Notes under the pieces: generated by a model
The model's database searches: none
Seen by the model: the letters and a program-made list of their open reading frames with translations, nothing else
Told to the model about the DNA's origin: nothing
Translations under genes and position numbers: made by a program
Assembly: GCA_903901875.1 (NCBI GenBank)
Contig: CAIUSO010000084.1
Location: forward strand, 23,502-87,501
Reading direction: 5' to 3'
DNA length: 64,000 nt
Source of the DNA: an uncultured Geobacteraceae bacterium
GTDB lineage: Bacteria > Desulfobacterota > Desulfuromonadia > Geobacterales > Pseudopelobacteraceae
Shown: positions 1 through 11,200 of the stretch, in pieces
Layout: every line of letters begins with the position of its first letter
Numbering within the stretch: the first letter of the stretch is position 1

Positions 1-201
1 GCCGTCCATCGTCAAATGTTCCGGTTCTGCAATAAAAGTCCTAATATCTTGAAAATATCCCTTCAGTAGCTCATTGGCCATCTGAATGGAATTAAGCGGG
101 TTATTGAACATATGGTTGAATTCATCAAGAAAAAAAACTTGATTATTAACCCGGTTAAGTTTTATGAGATGCTCAAAAGAAGATGTCAAATCGCCGGTCA
201 T
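1..201 (-). CDS. Probable histidine kinase, N-terminal part, runs off left edge
   Basis: The reading frame starts at 201 and continues past the left edge, so only about 67 residues are visible. They contain a segment FLDEFNHMFNNPLNSIQMA (about residues 23-41) that looks like the dimerisation/phosphoacceptor H-box of a histidine kinase: His followed by N-P-L-x-x-I. A good Shine-Dalgarno (AAGGAAGG) sits 7-15 bases before the ATG. The start codon overlaps the stop of the upstream kinase gene (ATGA), so the two are translationally coupled and probably act together. Family assignment rests on this one motif; the ATPase domain is outside the window. Confidence 0.55.
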   Translation of the reverse strand, partial: MTGDLTSSFEHLIKLNRVNNQVFFLDEFNHMFNNPLNSIQMANELLKGYFQDIRTFIAEPEHLTMDG

Positions 202-3200
202 ATAATTTTTCCTTCCTTTGTTGGCCCTTGACCACACAGCTTTTCTATCTGTCCGAACAACTCTTCCAAATTAACAGGCTTTGAAACATAATTGTTAATT
301 CCTGCAGCCAGAAAATGTTCGCGGTCTTCAGCAAAAGCGTGGGCAGTCATGGCGATGATCGGAATGAGCGGGTTGATACCATCCCGCTCACCTGAACGGA
401 TGATTCTCGCCACCTGCATCCCATCTATCTCTGGCATGGAAATATCGGTCAACACAATATCAAATTCCTCCTTCAGTAATGACTCGAGAAGTTTGGCACC
501 GTTTTCTACTGCTGTCACCTTGTAGCCTCTCCGTTGAAGCAATTTCTGGGTAACAGTCCTTCCAAACAGGTCGTCATCCGCAAGGAGAATGTTTCGAAAA
601 GGAACTTGAATGTGGCTATTCGCTTGGACTCTGGATGTTGCCGGGAGTGGGCAGATGGCAACCGGCAACATAACGGTAAAGGCAGAACCAGCACCCGTCA
701 CACTTGAAGCGGCAATGCTACCTCCCATCAAAGCAAGCAGCTGTCTACATATGGGCAGGCCCAATCCAGTCCCTGTCGTGGTCCGCGTATTGAAATCCTC
801 AATCTGGGTAAAGTTGTCGAAAATACTCTCAAGTTTGTCGATAGGAATGCCTATGCCGGTATTACTGACGACTATGCAGAGCAGTCCCTTCTGCGAAATA
901 TGAGAGGCGGACGGTGTTTGTTCACGAGTAATTTTCAGCGTGACTCCCCCATGCTTGGTAAACTTTATGGCGTTACTGAGCAGGTTGGCGATAATTTGGC
1001 GCAAACGCTGCTGGTCGGCTTCAATGTATTCAGGCAGGTTGCTTGCTAGTTCAAGGGAGAGGTCGAGTCCCCCCCGTTTTGCTGCGGATGAGAACATTCG
1101 CACCAGTTGTTTACTCAGCAAAGACACTGAGAACACCTCGTTAAGCAGAACAAGTTTTCCGGCCTCAATTTTGGCAAGATCGAGAATGTCGTTAATTATC
1201 TGGAGCAGCATCTGGGAGGCAAACTTGCAGTCGTTCAGGCATTCCAACTGACACGGAGAAGGTTGCATTCCTTCCAATAGATCGATATTTCCCAGTATGG
1301 TTGACAGTGGTGTTCGTATTTCGTGACTCATGGTAGCCAAAAACTGGCTCTTGGCGTAACTAGCGGTTTCAGCTTTAGTTTTTGCTTGCCTTAACTCTTC
1401 TTCCATCAGTTTGCGCTCTGTAATATCGTACGCCGTACCGCTTGTGCCAACAATATGCCCTTTTTCATCGGTTATGAAAAGGGCATTAAACACGAGATGT
1501 ATTTCGTTGCCAGTTTTTCCAATATGAGTGGCTTCAAAACTGTTTACTGAATTACCTTTCATTAAACGATCGTGTGCAATCAAACCAGCCGCAGCACCCT
1601 CAAGGGTTTGGAAGCAACTGAATTCCTTGCCGATCATTTCATTAAGTTCGTAGCCAAAAACCTGCTCCCAGGCCAGATTGAGATAGGTATATCTCCCCTT
1701 TGCATCGCATTGCCAGATAAGATCCTGCGACGTCTCTACCAGTGAGTGATAGAGTGATTCCGACTTCTGGAGCGACACTTCAACCAGTTTCCGCTCTTCG
1801 ATCTCTGCTAATAATTCCGTGGTGGTCACATCTAACTGGGACGTCCGTTCAAAAATACGAAACTCAAGTGATGCGTTGATCCGCTTGATCTCCATAAGCT
1901 GCTGCCTCAGCGAGTCGGCCATCTCCCTGAAATTATATATCAAGTGATTGGTCTCCTTGATGCCGCTCTCAGGCCAATCGATCTCTGCACATTCACTGTC
2001 CAGCACCAATCTATCGGGAAGTTCGTGTGTCAGTACGCGGAGCTGATCCAGTGTCGTGACAATCTTTTGGCTCAGCAATTCGGCCAGTGCCAGTGCGCCA
2101 AATAAAAGAAAGAATAACAGTGTCAGCTTGCCAGTATAATTGTCGTAAAGTGCCTTCTGAAAAGGAGCAATCGGTATCTCCAAAATCAACTTCCATTCGG
2201 CGAGGCCACCAATAGAGGTTTCCGCAACATAGAACGACTTTTTCCAACGTTCCGAGATCGGAGTATTGGGAGGGACATCGGGCAGCCACTGACTAATGCC
2301 TGTATCAAGACGAATAAACTTTCCTCTGCCACGTTCAAAAGGTTGCAGCATCATTTGATCGGAGCGGTTTGTCATTATGACATTGCCATTTTTGTCCTGC
2401 AGCGTATAGAACAAGGCATTCTCAGCCGTACTCTTGTTGAGTTGCTCACGTAACTGCTCCAGATTCAAGGTGGCTGCGACGTAGCCAGCGTATTCTCCGC
2501 CAATTACAACCGGTGCAAGCATTAAGACTATTGGTTTGGGGATGCCAATCTTGCCAACGACTACCTCCGAGAACATCGGCTTGAGCGTGCGTTTAAGAGT
2601 CGGGATAAATGGACGTTCAATAAAGCTCTTTCCGATGCTACTTTTTTTCAATTCATCACGTGGCGAATTATTGGCGATGATGGTTGCTTCTTTATCCACC
2701 AGTCCAATTCTCAGAATATTGGCATCCGATTTATATGTCAGCGTCAGAAAAGGTTGTAACTGGTGTGGAGATTTTGATGCCGCCATCTCGGCAAGATTCA
2801 GGATGCTGCTTTTTCTGCTGGTCACCCACGATTCCACATAGTGATGAAGCCGCTGACTGCTCTGAATCAACGAAGAGCGCGCATGACGGTCAATCTCTTT
2901 AAAATCAGTTCTACTGCTGACTGCAAGAACAAGTAACGCCGGGAACAATACAAAGAATGCCAGCAGATTATAGACAATCTCGGAGTATGAGATGAGGGTT
3001 GATCGGGAATTAAGTACATAAACGGTAAATATCAACCGGGCGATTATGACATTGCCGATACCGTTCACCGCCTGCTTGATCATGACTATGAGGGTGTTGC
3101 TGAGCGGGACATGCATCACAAGGTGGTAGAAAAGGTAGACCAGTGGCATTCCAATGAAGAGCCAAAAGAGTGCATCGGCCAGCACCATTCCTTTTTTGAG

Positions 3201-3497
3201 ACGCCCCATCAACGCGCCGACAACCGCTACCTCAGCTCCTTGGACAATGATTGCATAGGGGTGATTCCAGAGAAAATACGTATAGCTGGCTATGATGGCG
3301 GCTGCAATTATACCCCTGCTAAGCCCGAGGAATTGTAATGCCAGCATGGCGAAGATGCTGCCGAAAAGGAAATTGATATTGAGGAATATTTCGAAGTTAT
3401 AATAATTGCCAGCCAGGCCGGCGGAAATCAGGGCAATAAAAAGCAGAATATGGTATTTGCTGGATATATCACGATTGACTGATAGTAAGGTTTGCAT
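198..3497 (-). CDS. Membrane hybrid sensor histidine kinase (TM - Cache - PAS - HisKA - HATPase - REC)
   Basis: About 1099 residues. The first 180 residues hold several hydrophobic segments. They are followed by an extracytoplasmic Cache-like sensor domain (about 210-370), another membrane segment, a PAS domain (about 585-705), HisKA with the H-box SHEIRTPLSTIL (about 725), a HATPase domain with GTGLGL, and a C-terminal receiver with phosphoacceptor Asp in IVLTDISMPEIDG. It should sense a small periplasmic ligand and autophosphorylate, passing phosphate to its own receiver. I chose the ATG at 3497 because AGGAGCCTC precedes it; an upstream TTG at 3560 is possible but has no ribosome site. It overlaps the next kinase-like gene by 4 bases. 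Confidence 0.9.
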   Translation of the reverse strand: MQTLLSVNRDISSKYHILLFIALISAGLAGNYYNFEIFLNINFLFGSIFAMLALQFLGLSRGIIAAAIIASYTYFLWNHPYAIIVQGAEVAVVGALMGRLKKGMVLADALFWLFIGMPLVYLFYHLVMHVPLSNTLIVMIKQAVNGIGNVIIARLIFTVYVLNSRSTLISYSEIVYNLLAFFVLFPALLVLAVSSRTDFKEIDRHARSSLIQSSQRLHHYVESWVTSRKSSILNLAEMAASKSPHQLQPFLTLTYKSDANILRIGLVDKEATIIANNSPRDELKKSSIGKSFIERPFIPTLKRTLKPMFSEVVVGKIGIPKPIVLMLAPVVIGGEYAGYVAATLNLEQLREQLNKSTAENALFYTLQDKNGNVIMTNRSDQMMLQPFERGRGKFIRLDTGISQWLPDVPPNTPISERWKKSFYVAETSIGGLAEWKLILEIPIAPFQKALYDNYTGKLTLLFFLLFGALALAELLSQKIVTTLDQLRVLTHELPDRLVLDSECAEIDWPESGIKETNHLIYNFREMADSLRQQLMEIKRINASLEFRIFERTSQLDVTTTELLAEIEERKLVEVSLQKSESLYHSLVETSQDLIWQCDAKGRYTYLNLAWEQVFGYELNEMIGKEFSCFQTLEGAAAGLIAHDRLMKGNSVNSFEATHIGKTGNEIHLVFNALFITDEKGHIVGTSGTAYDITERKLMEEELRQAKTKAETASYAKSQFLATMSHEIRTPLSTILGNIDLLEGMQPSPCQLECLNDCKFASQMLLQIINDILDLAKIEAGKLVLLNEVFSVSLLSKQLVRMFSSAAKRGGLDLSLELASNLPEYIEADQQRLRQIIANLLSNAIKFTKHGGVTLKITREQTPSASHISQKGLLCIVVSNTGIGIPIDKLESIFDNFTQIEDFNTRTTTGTGLGLPICRQLLALMGGSIAASSVTGAGSAFTVMLPVAICPLPATSRVQANSHIQVPFRNILLADDDLFGRTVTQKLLQRRGYKVTAVENGAKLLESLLKEEFDIVLTDISMPEIDGMQVARIIRSGERDGINPLIPIIAMTAHAFAEDREHFLAAGINNYVSKPVNLEELFGQIEKLCGQGPTKEGKII

Positions 3498-3612
3498 GAG
3501 GCTCCTGAAATAAGACGCAACTCCGTTTTTTACAGAGTGCAGACCCTTCCAGGAGGGCAATCCGCCGAGTTTTTCTTGAGGATACCAGACAATTAAGCAA
3601 AGTCAAGTATAG

Positions 3613-3642
3613 CAACATTAATGAATCGGTATATTAATGTTG
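3613..3642. repeat. Inverted repeat CAACATTAAT / ATTAATGTTG
   Basis: Two perfect 10-base arms separated by 10 bases, about 115 bases upstream of the sensor kinase start at 3497. It could be an operator for that gene or the terminator of the decayed frame at 3660-3810. There is no clear U-tract, so an operator is slightly more likely. Confidence 0.4.
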
Positions 3643-3659
3643 GAGGGGACATTTAACTA

Positions 3660-3810
3660 TTAGTTACTAAAGAATTTAAGCCTATCAACAATCTCCTTAG
3701 CTCGACTGTTATAAAATGCCAAAGTAACTTGCTTGTCATAATCCACCGTGAAGGTTTGAAAATCGGCGTTACCATAATTAGCTTCTTTTATAGCGAATTT
3801 ATTAAAGGTT
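3660..3810 (-). pseudogene. Possible 3' remnant of an unknown gene
   Basis: On the minus strand an open stretch of about 49 codons without a start ends in TAA at 3660-3662. Its translation, for example NADFQTFTVDYDKQVTLAF and then KEIVDRLKFF, has the composition of a normal protein rather than random sequence, and it begins just after a stop. I read it as a C-terminal fragment of a lost gene. I do not recognise the family. The rest of the 3.5-3.9 kb interval holds only an inverted repeat and a terminator. Confidence 0.3.
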
Positions 3811-3861
3811 TACATTTGAACTGATAGTGGACAGATTACGCCGGTTTGGGCGTAGTACCCA

Positions 3862-3911
3862 ATGTAGAGAAAAAATAGCGTCAGGCCTCACTTTAAGTGG
3901 GTACCTGACGC
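3862..3911 (-). terminator. Rho-independent terminator of the 3926-5059 lipoprotein gene
   Basis: On the minus strand, GCGTCAGG and CCTGACGC (plus arms 3878-3885 and 3904-3911) pair with an inner CACTT/AAGTG helix. A TATTTTTTC tract follows. It lies 15 bases after the stop codon. Confidence 0.85.
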
Positions 3912-3925
3912 CGTTACTCTCTGAT

Positions 3926-5059
3926 TTACTGCTTGATGCCTCCGGTCAGAGTCGCCGAGCCGAGCGGAGCTACGCCGATCAGGGTAGCATTTAGTTTGCC
4001 ATCAGTCGTTAGCGACAATGTGACGGTCACCGAACCGGTTGCTTGCTGGTTAGTCATAGTGTAAGTACCGGTTAGCGTCGAGCCATTTGCGTAATCACCT
4101 GATATCATATAAAAAGGGTGAGTTGTATCGTTATCAACATGGTAATCCAGCATGGTCGCATTTGTCAGCACCGACAGATGGGCACCGTTCGGGAACTGCC
4201 ATTCGCCGAATGCGTTAGGGATGAGCTGCACATAGCTGAAAGTCACTACACCATAATTGGTACCGCCAGTACCTGTTGTCCGTACTGAAGAGCTGACGAT
4301 TTTCAGCTTGTAATATTGGACGGTGGTACTCATGGTCGAGCGTACCACGTAGATGGTTCCGGCGGTGGCCGTGAAAGTTGGGGGCGTCACGCCGTTGCTG
4401 TCCTGATACACACCGTATGGAGCTTGGGATATGTCGGCGTATGCCTGGCTGACTTGCAGTGCGCTCGCGTGTGGAAATATCAGGGTTCCGTCAGTATCGT
4501 TGTACATGATCTCACTTGGCGAGCCGCCATCGTTGACGCCGGAGGCGAATGTAAAATATTTGTCGCCGGGCAGCACCGCATTGACCGGAGCAAACAGGCC
4601 ATAGGTGCTGAAGTGAGTAATAGATGCGGATGCGGTAAGTCCGCTGCTGCTTACTACCGCGCTTGTTCCAGCCGCTGTCCAGACACCTCCGCCCAGGCAA
4701 TAGACGGCCAGCACTTCTCCGGGGGTACGCGCTGGCGTCAATTTGAACGTCAAAGTGACCGGCTGTGAAAATTCAATGCCGGTCGGGCCGCAATCGACAG
4801 CAGCCAGGTAAGCTACTTCGGCTGGTGCGGCGGGCACTTCGTTGGCTGCTTTGGAAGTCAGTGTCAGGTTGCTTGCCGATACACCGCTTGGCAGAGCTGC
4901 CGTTGAACCGGTCAGGACAAAGGATTGGCTGGCGTCTGTTGAAGAAGAAAGCGTGGTTGGCGTTGGCGCAGGTGTGCTATCACCGCTGCTGCAGCCGAAC
5001 AAAACCAGCAGGCCAAGACAACTCAAAGCTGACATCAGATACAAAATACGTTTTTTCAT
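3926..5059 (-). CDS. Secreted lipoprotein of unknown function, 377 aa
   Basis: The N-terminus has two positive residues, a hydrophobic stretch and the lipobox LFGC (Cys about 23), followed by a Ser/Thr/Pro linker. The protein should therefore be lipidated and anchored in the envelope. The middle contains a beta-rich module (about 50-155) resembling domains that follow a GPTGIEFSQPVTLTFKL-type strand pattern, as in ZU5-like or surface-layer proteins. The C-terminal half has strands with TLTGTYTMTNQQATGSVTVT and no catalytic motif that I can see. The start has a strong ribosome site (GAGGAGGATTT) and the gene ends in its own terminator, so it appears monocistronic. Function unknown. Confidence 0.8.
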   Translation of the reverse strand: MKKRILYLMSALSCLGLLVLFGCSSGDSTPAPTPTTLSSSTDASQSFVLTGSTAALPSGVSASNLTLTSKAANEVPAAPAEVAYLAAVDCGPTGIEFSQPVTLTFKLTPARTPGEVLAVYCLGGGVWTAAGTSAVVSSSGLTASASITHFSTYGLFAPVNAVLPGDKYFTFASGVNDGGSPSEIMYNDTDGTLIFPHASALQVSQAYADISQAPYGVYQDSNGVTPPTFTATAGTIYVVRSTMSTTVQYYKLKIVSSSVRTTGTGGTNYGVVTFSYVQLIPNAFGEWQFPNGAHLSVLTNATMLDYHVDNDTTHPFYMISGDYANGSTLTGTYTMTNQQATGSVTVTLSLTTDGKLNATLIGVAPLGSATLTGGIKQ

Positions 5060-5297
5060 AAATCCTCCTCGGGAGCTTAATCCATCACACCATTACCAAC
5101 TCGTAAACCACCCTGCTCCCCAAACCAAACTTCTCCCCATGTTCAAACTGCATCTCCCACGGTATTTCCGACCAGCAGCCGCGCGCCCCCCCAGCTCATT
5201 TCCCGAGAGCCTTCGTGCCGCGTGCGCCGATGACCAGATCGGTGCAGACCTGGATTACACGGCCTTTCCCGGCCGCAACAGTTCTTCATATGTAATT
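5060..5297. other. Intergenic gap between lipoprotein and glucan synthase
   Basis: About 240 bases, fairly CG-rich near 5160-5280. I see no convincing gene, promoter of the -24/-12 type, or strong hairpin here. Confidence 0.4.
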
Positions 5298-8200
5298 TCA
5301 GTACCTTTGGTCAACTTTTCCCATCCGGACGACTATCTGATGATTCATCAGACCATGTTCCAGCGTAATAGCACCATCGTCCACGCGCCGACCGTCCAGT
5401 TCCATCCAGGCGGTACCACTCTCACAAGCGTCCGGATTGTCCACCTGAATTTCGTAGACAGCTTCACCGTGGCGATAGGTGATGCTGAAACCGGGCCACG
5501 ATGCCGGAATAACCGGATGGATCAGCAGCTGTTCGCCGCGCAGTTGGAGACCTAAGACCTCCTCTAACCAGGCACGATACATCCAGGCCGACGAACCGGT
5601 GTACCAGGACCACCCACCTTGCCCGACCCGCCCTGACAGTTGATAGACATCTGCCGCCACCACATAGGGTTCAACCCGGTAGTGCCAGGCCGCCGCGGCA
5701 TCACGGGAGTGCTCGATCGGATTAAGCATTCCCAGCAGCCGGGCTGCTCGCGTACCATCCCCGGTGCGGGCCATGGCCATGGCCATCCAGATGGCGGCAT
5801 GGGTGTACTGTCCGCCATTTTCACGTACTCCGGGGGGATACCCATTGATATAGCCCGGAGAGGGGAGCGAGTTGTTAAACGGTGGTTCAAAAAGGAGTGC
5901 CACCTGTTCATCTTCGTGTACGAGGTGTTGCCAGGCTGATTCAAGGGCTTGTGCCGCCCGGACCGGATCGGCAGCTCCTGAGAGACATGCCCATGACTGG
6001 GGAAGTGAATCAATCCTGGCTTCCTGATTCTTTGACGAGCCGAGGGGAGAGCCGTCATCAAAGGTACCTCTCATATACCATTCACCGTCCCAACCGGCCT
6101 GCTCTACCCGCTGGATCAGGGCAAAGCGATCTTCCTGATAGCTTGTGCCAAGAGCAGGCTGCTGAAGCAGGCATGACATTTCCGACATACCCTGCAGTAC
6201 CTCACAGAGGAACCAGGCGAGCCAGACACTTTCCCCTTTCCCTTCCACTCCCACGAGATTCATGCCGTCGTTCCAGTCTCCGGTGCCGATCAAGGGCAGG
6301 CCGTGTGGACCGATAGTGAGGCCGGTGAGAGTTGCACGCCGGCAATGTTCAAAGATGGTTGCACGTTCAAAGGTGACTTCCGGCATCAGGAACAGCTCCT
6401 GCTGATTCTCCGCCAGAAGCGGTGCGTTGAGAAAAGCCACTTCCTCCTGCAAGAGCGTGAGATCACCCGTTGTCCGCACATACTGTGCGACCACATAGGG
6501 AAGCCAGAGCAGGTCATCGGAGATGCGGGAACGAATGCCGGCACCAGTTGGTGGATGCCACCAATGTTGTACATCGCCCTCCCTGAACTGGCGGCTGGCG
6601 GCCAGGAGAATCTGACTGCGAGCAAGTTCGGGCTTGACGAACAGGAATGCCATGACGTCTTGCAGCTGATCACGAAAGCCAAACGCTCCGCCGGACTGGT
6701 AGAAAGCAGAACGCCCCCAGATACGGCAGCTGAGAGATTGATACTGGAGCCATCGGTTCATCAGCAGGTCGGTTGCCAGTTCCGGTGTATGTACTTGTAC
6801 GGTGCCAAGGAGCTGGTCCCACCAGGTGATGGTCTTGAGCAGGGTCTGTTCGAATGCCTGCTCGTCCTGATAGACCTGTACCACCCGGCGGGCTTCACAG
6901 GCAGATTCTGCCTGGCCAAACAGGCAGAGTATGTCCTGTTGCTGGCCGGGGGCCAGTTCACAGGAGATGCGTAGTGCAGCGCACGGATCCAGCCCTGCAC
7001 CGGTTCGCCCCGACAAGCGGGTCTGCTCCATGGCTACCGGATTGGTCAAGGAATGGTTGCGGCCGATGAAGGCACTTCGGTCACCGCTGAATGATTCGGC
7101 AGGGGGGGTTACTGACACATACACAACCCGCTCACCAAAATCAGGGTTGTAGCGGTTACGTGCCATCACTGTGCTGCTTTCATCCTCCCAATTGGTTGAG
7201 ATATGCATCTGCGAAGCTTCACGGTGCTCGCCAATGGTTAATTCAACATAATAGGTGATCGAGAGTGTCCGCTTCCGGGGTGACGTGTTGGTGAGCCGTA
7301 ACCGCTGCAGTTTGATTGAATCACCGCCGTTATCGTCAACCGGTACCGTAACAGTGAGTTCCTGATTGATGCCGTTGCTGTTATGTTCAAAGACCGTGTA
7401 TCCTGCACCGTGGCGGGCCCGATAGGCGGATTCCTCCCGGATAGGCCGTGCCGTGGGCGTCCAGAAAGCTCCGGTTTCCTCATCGCGTATATAAATAGCC
7501 TCCGTTGCGGGGTCCAGGACCGGGTCGTTCGACCAACCGCTCAGGCGGTTACGTTGGCTATTGCCATACCAGGTAAAGCCGGAGCCGCTTTCACTTACCA
7601 TGGTGCCGAAGTTCGGGTTTGCCATTATGTTTACCCATGGAGCAGGGGTGTTGGTGCCAGGTCCAAGGTAGATGGCGTATTCGCGGCCATCCGGGGTAAA
7701 CCCTCCCAGACTGTTGAAATAGTGCAGTTCCATAAACGGCAATGGCGGTGAAGGTTCTCTCGGAAGCCGCTTTCGGGGTAATCTTTCCAAAAGCAAGGGG
7801 ACTTCCGCCGGTGCCCCCAACTGCTGTGGCAGCGTTCCCCGTGCTGCCACCAGCACGATGCAGGCTACCGCCTTGAGCAGTACGATATCCGGCTCCTTGA
7901 TCTGTGTTGTTTTCTTGAGAAAAATGCCACCCGGTTGCTCGGTACCGTTAAAGAACGAATGGGTCTGGATCAGCCGCTCCAGCCGTTCCTGGAGTGGTTG
8001 TTCATAACCGCCAGCCTCTTCATTGAGAATCACCAAATCAGATGAAAAACCCCGTAACCGCCAGTAGATATAGGCCTGGAGCATTTGGCGGATCAGACTG
8101 ATATCCCGCTCATCACCAATGGAAACCAGGGCGATCGGCACATCACCGGAAATGCCATATGCCCACAGAGACGATTGTCCTTTGTTGTTCTCCACCAATC

Positions 8201-11200
8201 GCTCACCGGCCGCCCGAAGTAAATTATTCGGGAACAGCAAATGGCTTGCAAGCTGTTGAAAACGGCGTGCCTCGTCAGGCTGGATATGGAGCATCTGCAG
8301 TTGCTGTTGAGCCGAACCCCAGGCAAAATCCATAGCCCGCTCGGTTGCATGATAATCACCATATTTGTGCATTAACAGCATGACCTGATCATGGGTACGT
8401 CCGGCAGCAACAATGAGAGACAGACGACAGTGTTGTCCTGGGTGGAGCGTGACGGTACGACGTATGCCAAGCATGGGGTCAAGGACAAATCCCTGACTGT
8501 TACCCAGTTCATTTGTGGCTCCCATTGGATTGGACAATGACCGCCCACGACCAACAAAATGTCCCCGGTCGGTTTCAAACCGGAACTCTTCATGGGTGGT
8601 ATTTTCGGCAAGAGTTGTGTCTAACGTCATGCAGTGGGCAACGAAGAGTGGCACTTCGTCTTTACTGCGTGCCCTCCGGTGAGCAAGCACTGTTTTATGT
8701 TCAGTAACAGCTTCCGTCTCAATGAATAGTTTATTGAAAGCGGGATGCTGACGATCCGCGTTGTGCGGAGCCATGGAAAGCTCCACATAGCTGGTAATAT
8801 CCAGGTGGCGGCTGCGGGTAGACCGGTTGATGAGGGTAAGCCGGCGGATTTCCACGTCATCCTCCGGAGAAACCACCACCTCCGTTTCACTGTGGATACC
8901 GAAATCGACTCGCCGGAACAGAGCCCGATCAAGAGAAAAATTAACGGAATACTCTTTTACTGTTCCACACACCGGATGATACGTATTTGACCACATCCGC
9001 TCCTGATTAATCTCGTGAATATAACAGAACGTGCCATACTCATCGCAGGTTTGATCAGAGCGCCAACGGGTCAATTCTTGTCCCATCCATTGACTGTAGC
9101 CACTACCGCTGTTGGTGATCATGATGCCATAGCGGCCATTACTGAGCAGCAGCGTTCGGGGAGTGACCGTATCCGGTGTGGTGAAGATGATACTGGACGG
9201 TGTGACAAGGTCATCATCCGCTGCTGAAGGCCTGCTTCGATGGGTAGAAACAAGCTGTAATGGCGGTAACGTGGGTATACGTTCCTGAAGGAGTGCTTCA
9301 AAGGCTTTGACACGGGGATCATGGTGAAAACGGCGGGGAAACGGATTGCCATGGAGGAAATTAGTCAATGCAATAAAAGCCATTCCCTGATGATGGGCCA
9401 TATAGGCACCGATGATTATGCCGCGCTTCCCTTCCCGCTGCACCTGCCTGCTGAAATCCATTGCCTCATAAAAACCATACTCGGAAAGCAATCCTAAGGT
9501 AGCAAGCTTTTTCAAGTTCTTAACACTTTTTTCCGGGGAAATGTTCAGCGCCAACATGGTGGCATAGGGAGCGATAACCAGCTGTTCTTCCTGGCCTCGT
9601 TTTAAGCCGAGCAGTGACACTCCGAAGGCTTTGTACTGGTAGGTTTTTTCCCGGTCAAGGTCCGCAAAGGCTGACTCGGAAATTCCCCACGGTACATTGC
9701 ACTTCTGGCCGTATCCAATCTGTATTGCAACCGCTTCCCTGGCCGCTTTGTCAAGCAGTGAACTTGTGTAGGTGCGTTGGAACAGCAGTGGCATCAAATA
9801 TTCGAACATAGTACCGGTCCAGCTGAGCAGAACCCGTCCCCGACGGATGGCGCCATAGGGGCGACCCAGGGAAAACCAGTGTTCCATTGGCACGTCGCCC
9901 CTGGCAATGGCAATAAAACTGCCAAGCCGTGCCTCACTGGCAAGAAGGTCGTAACTTGATGTGTCGAGCATGTCAACGGAGACGTTGAAGCCGATGGAAA
10001 ACAGTTTACGTTTCTTTTCATAGAGAAAGCCCATGTTCATGCCTGCCGACAACTGTTGAATATTTGCCAGGAGGCTATCCGCCTGAGCAAGAACTTCACC
10101 TGCCAACCATTGTGCGGTGGAGAACGCCGTCAGGAGGCGGTCCAGCCACGGCATCAGAGAGGAACAGTGTGGCGATAAGTCCTCCCTGATTGCTCTCAGA
10201 AGATTGATGGAAACAATCTGATTATGTGCAAGCCCATAGAGTGACGGCGGGTGCTGCAAATCCTCACGGATGGCCAGTAACGCCGACGGTCCCAGTAAAA
10301 TCAGCTCTTCAAACTGTTTTTCAGCGAGAATATCGATCCAACCGAGAAAGTTAGCACTGTGTTGCTGCCATGCGTTAACCTGATTGGCAAGTTCTGTCCC
10401 CCACGGTTCGGTTTGTGTGGTGGTAATAATGATATCCACATTATCCGTTATCCGCCGTTGCAGACGGAGAAGGTCGATGGCTCCCGTGGGTGGTTCATAT
10501 AATTCCTTCAGTAAGGTATCTAGTGCAAGGTGCGTGGGATCGAGGCACTCTTTCCCCGAAGCCTGCTTGAGAATTTCACCGGTGTCAGCCAGGCCCGAAA
10601 AGATCATGGCATGCAGAAGAGGGGTATGCACCAATTCCATCAGCCCCTGTTCCACTGTCCAGAGGGCCCCGAGTAGATTGCCGCTATCGACCGTTGAAAC
10701 ATACCGGGGTTCGAGGGGGGTGAGAGTCTGAATTTCGTACCAGTTCAGCAGGTGCCCCCTATGAAGTTCCAGCCGATTAATTGACGTCATAGTTTCGGTT
10801 AACAGGGTAATAACCTGACCGATGGTCAGGTAGCCGGAATCATGTGCAGCAAGGACACTGGTCATCCACAGGCCGATATTGGTCGGACTGGTGCGCATGG
10901 CGAGCCGCTCTTGATGAACCACCTGATAGTTGTCCGGGGGGAGCCAGGAAGAGTCTGCGGTGACAAACGTCGAAAAGTAGCGCCAGGTGCGACGGGCTAT
11001 GTGTCTCAGGAAACGGCGATCTGCTTCCGCCAGTGGATGGGCGAACTGCTCCGCCGGTTGCAGATTCAGCATCCAGCCAAGCAGCGGGGAGATAAACCAC
11101 AGGGCGAGCCAGGGGGTCGCCTGCACCAGACTGGCAGGTGCGGTGAACCAGATGAGCCCCCCGACCCCAATGCTGAAGATACTCCCCAGGGTCAAGCTGG

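Noticed and set aside
4842..5555. Plus-strand frame of 237 codons
   Set aside because: Overlaps the lipoprotein signal peptide and the end of the glucan synthase on the other strand; no domain.
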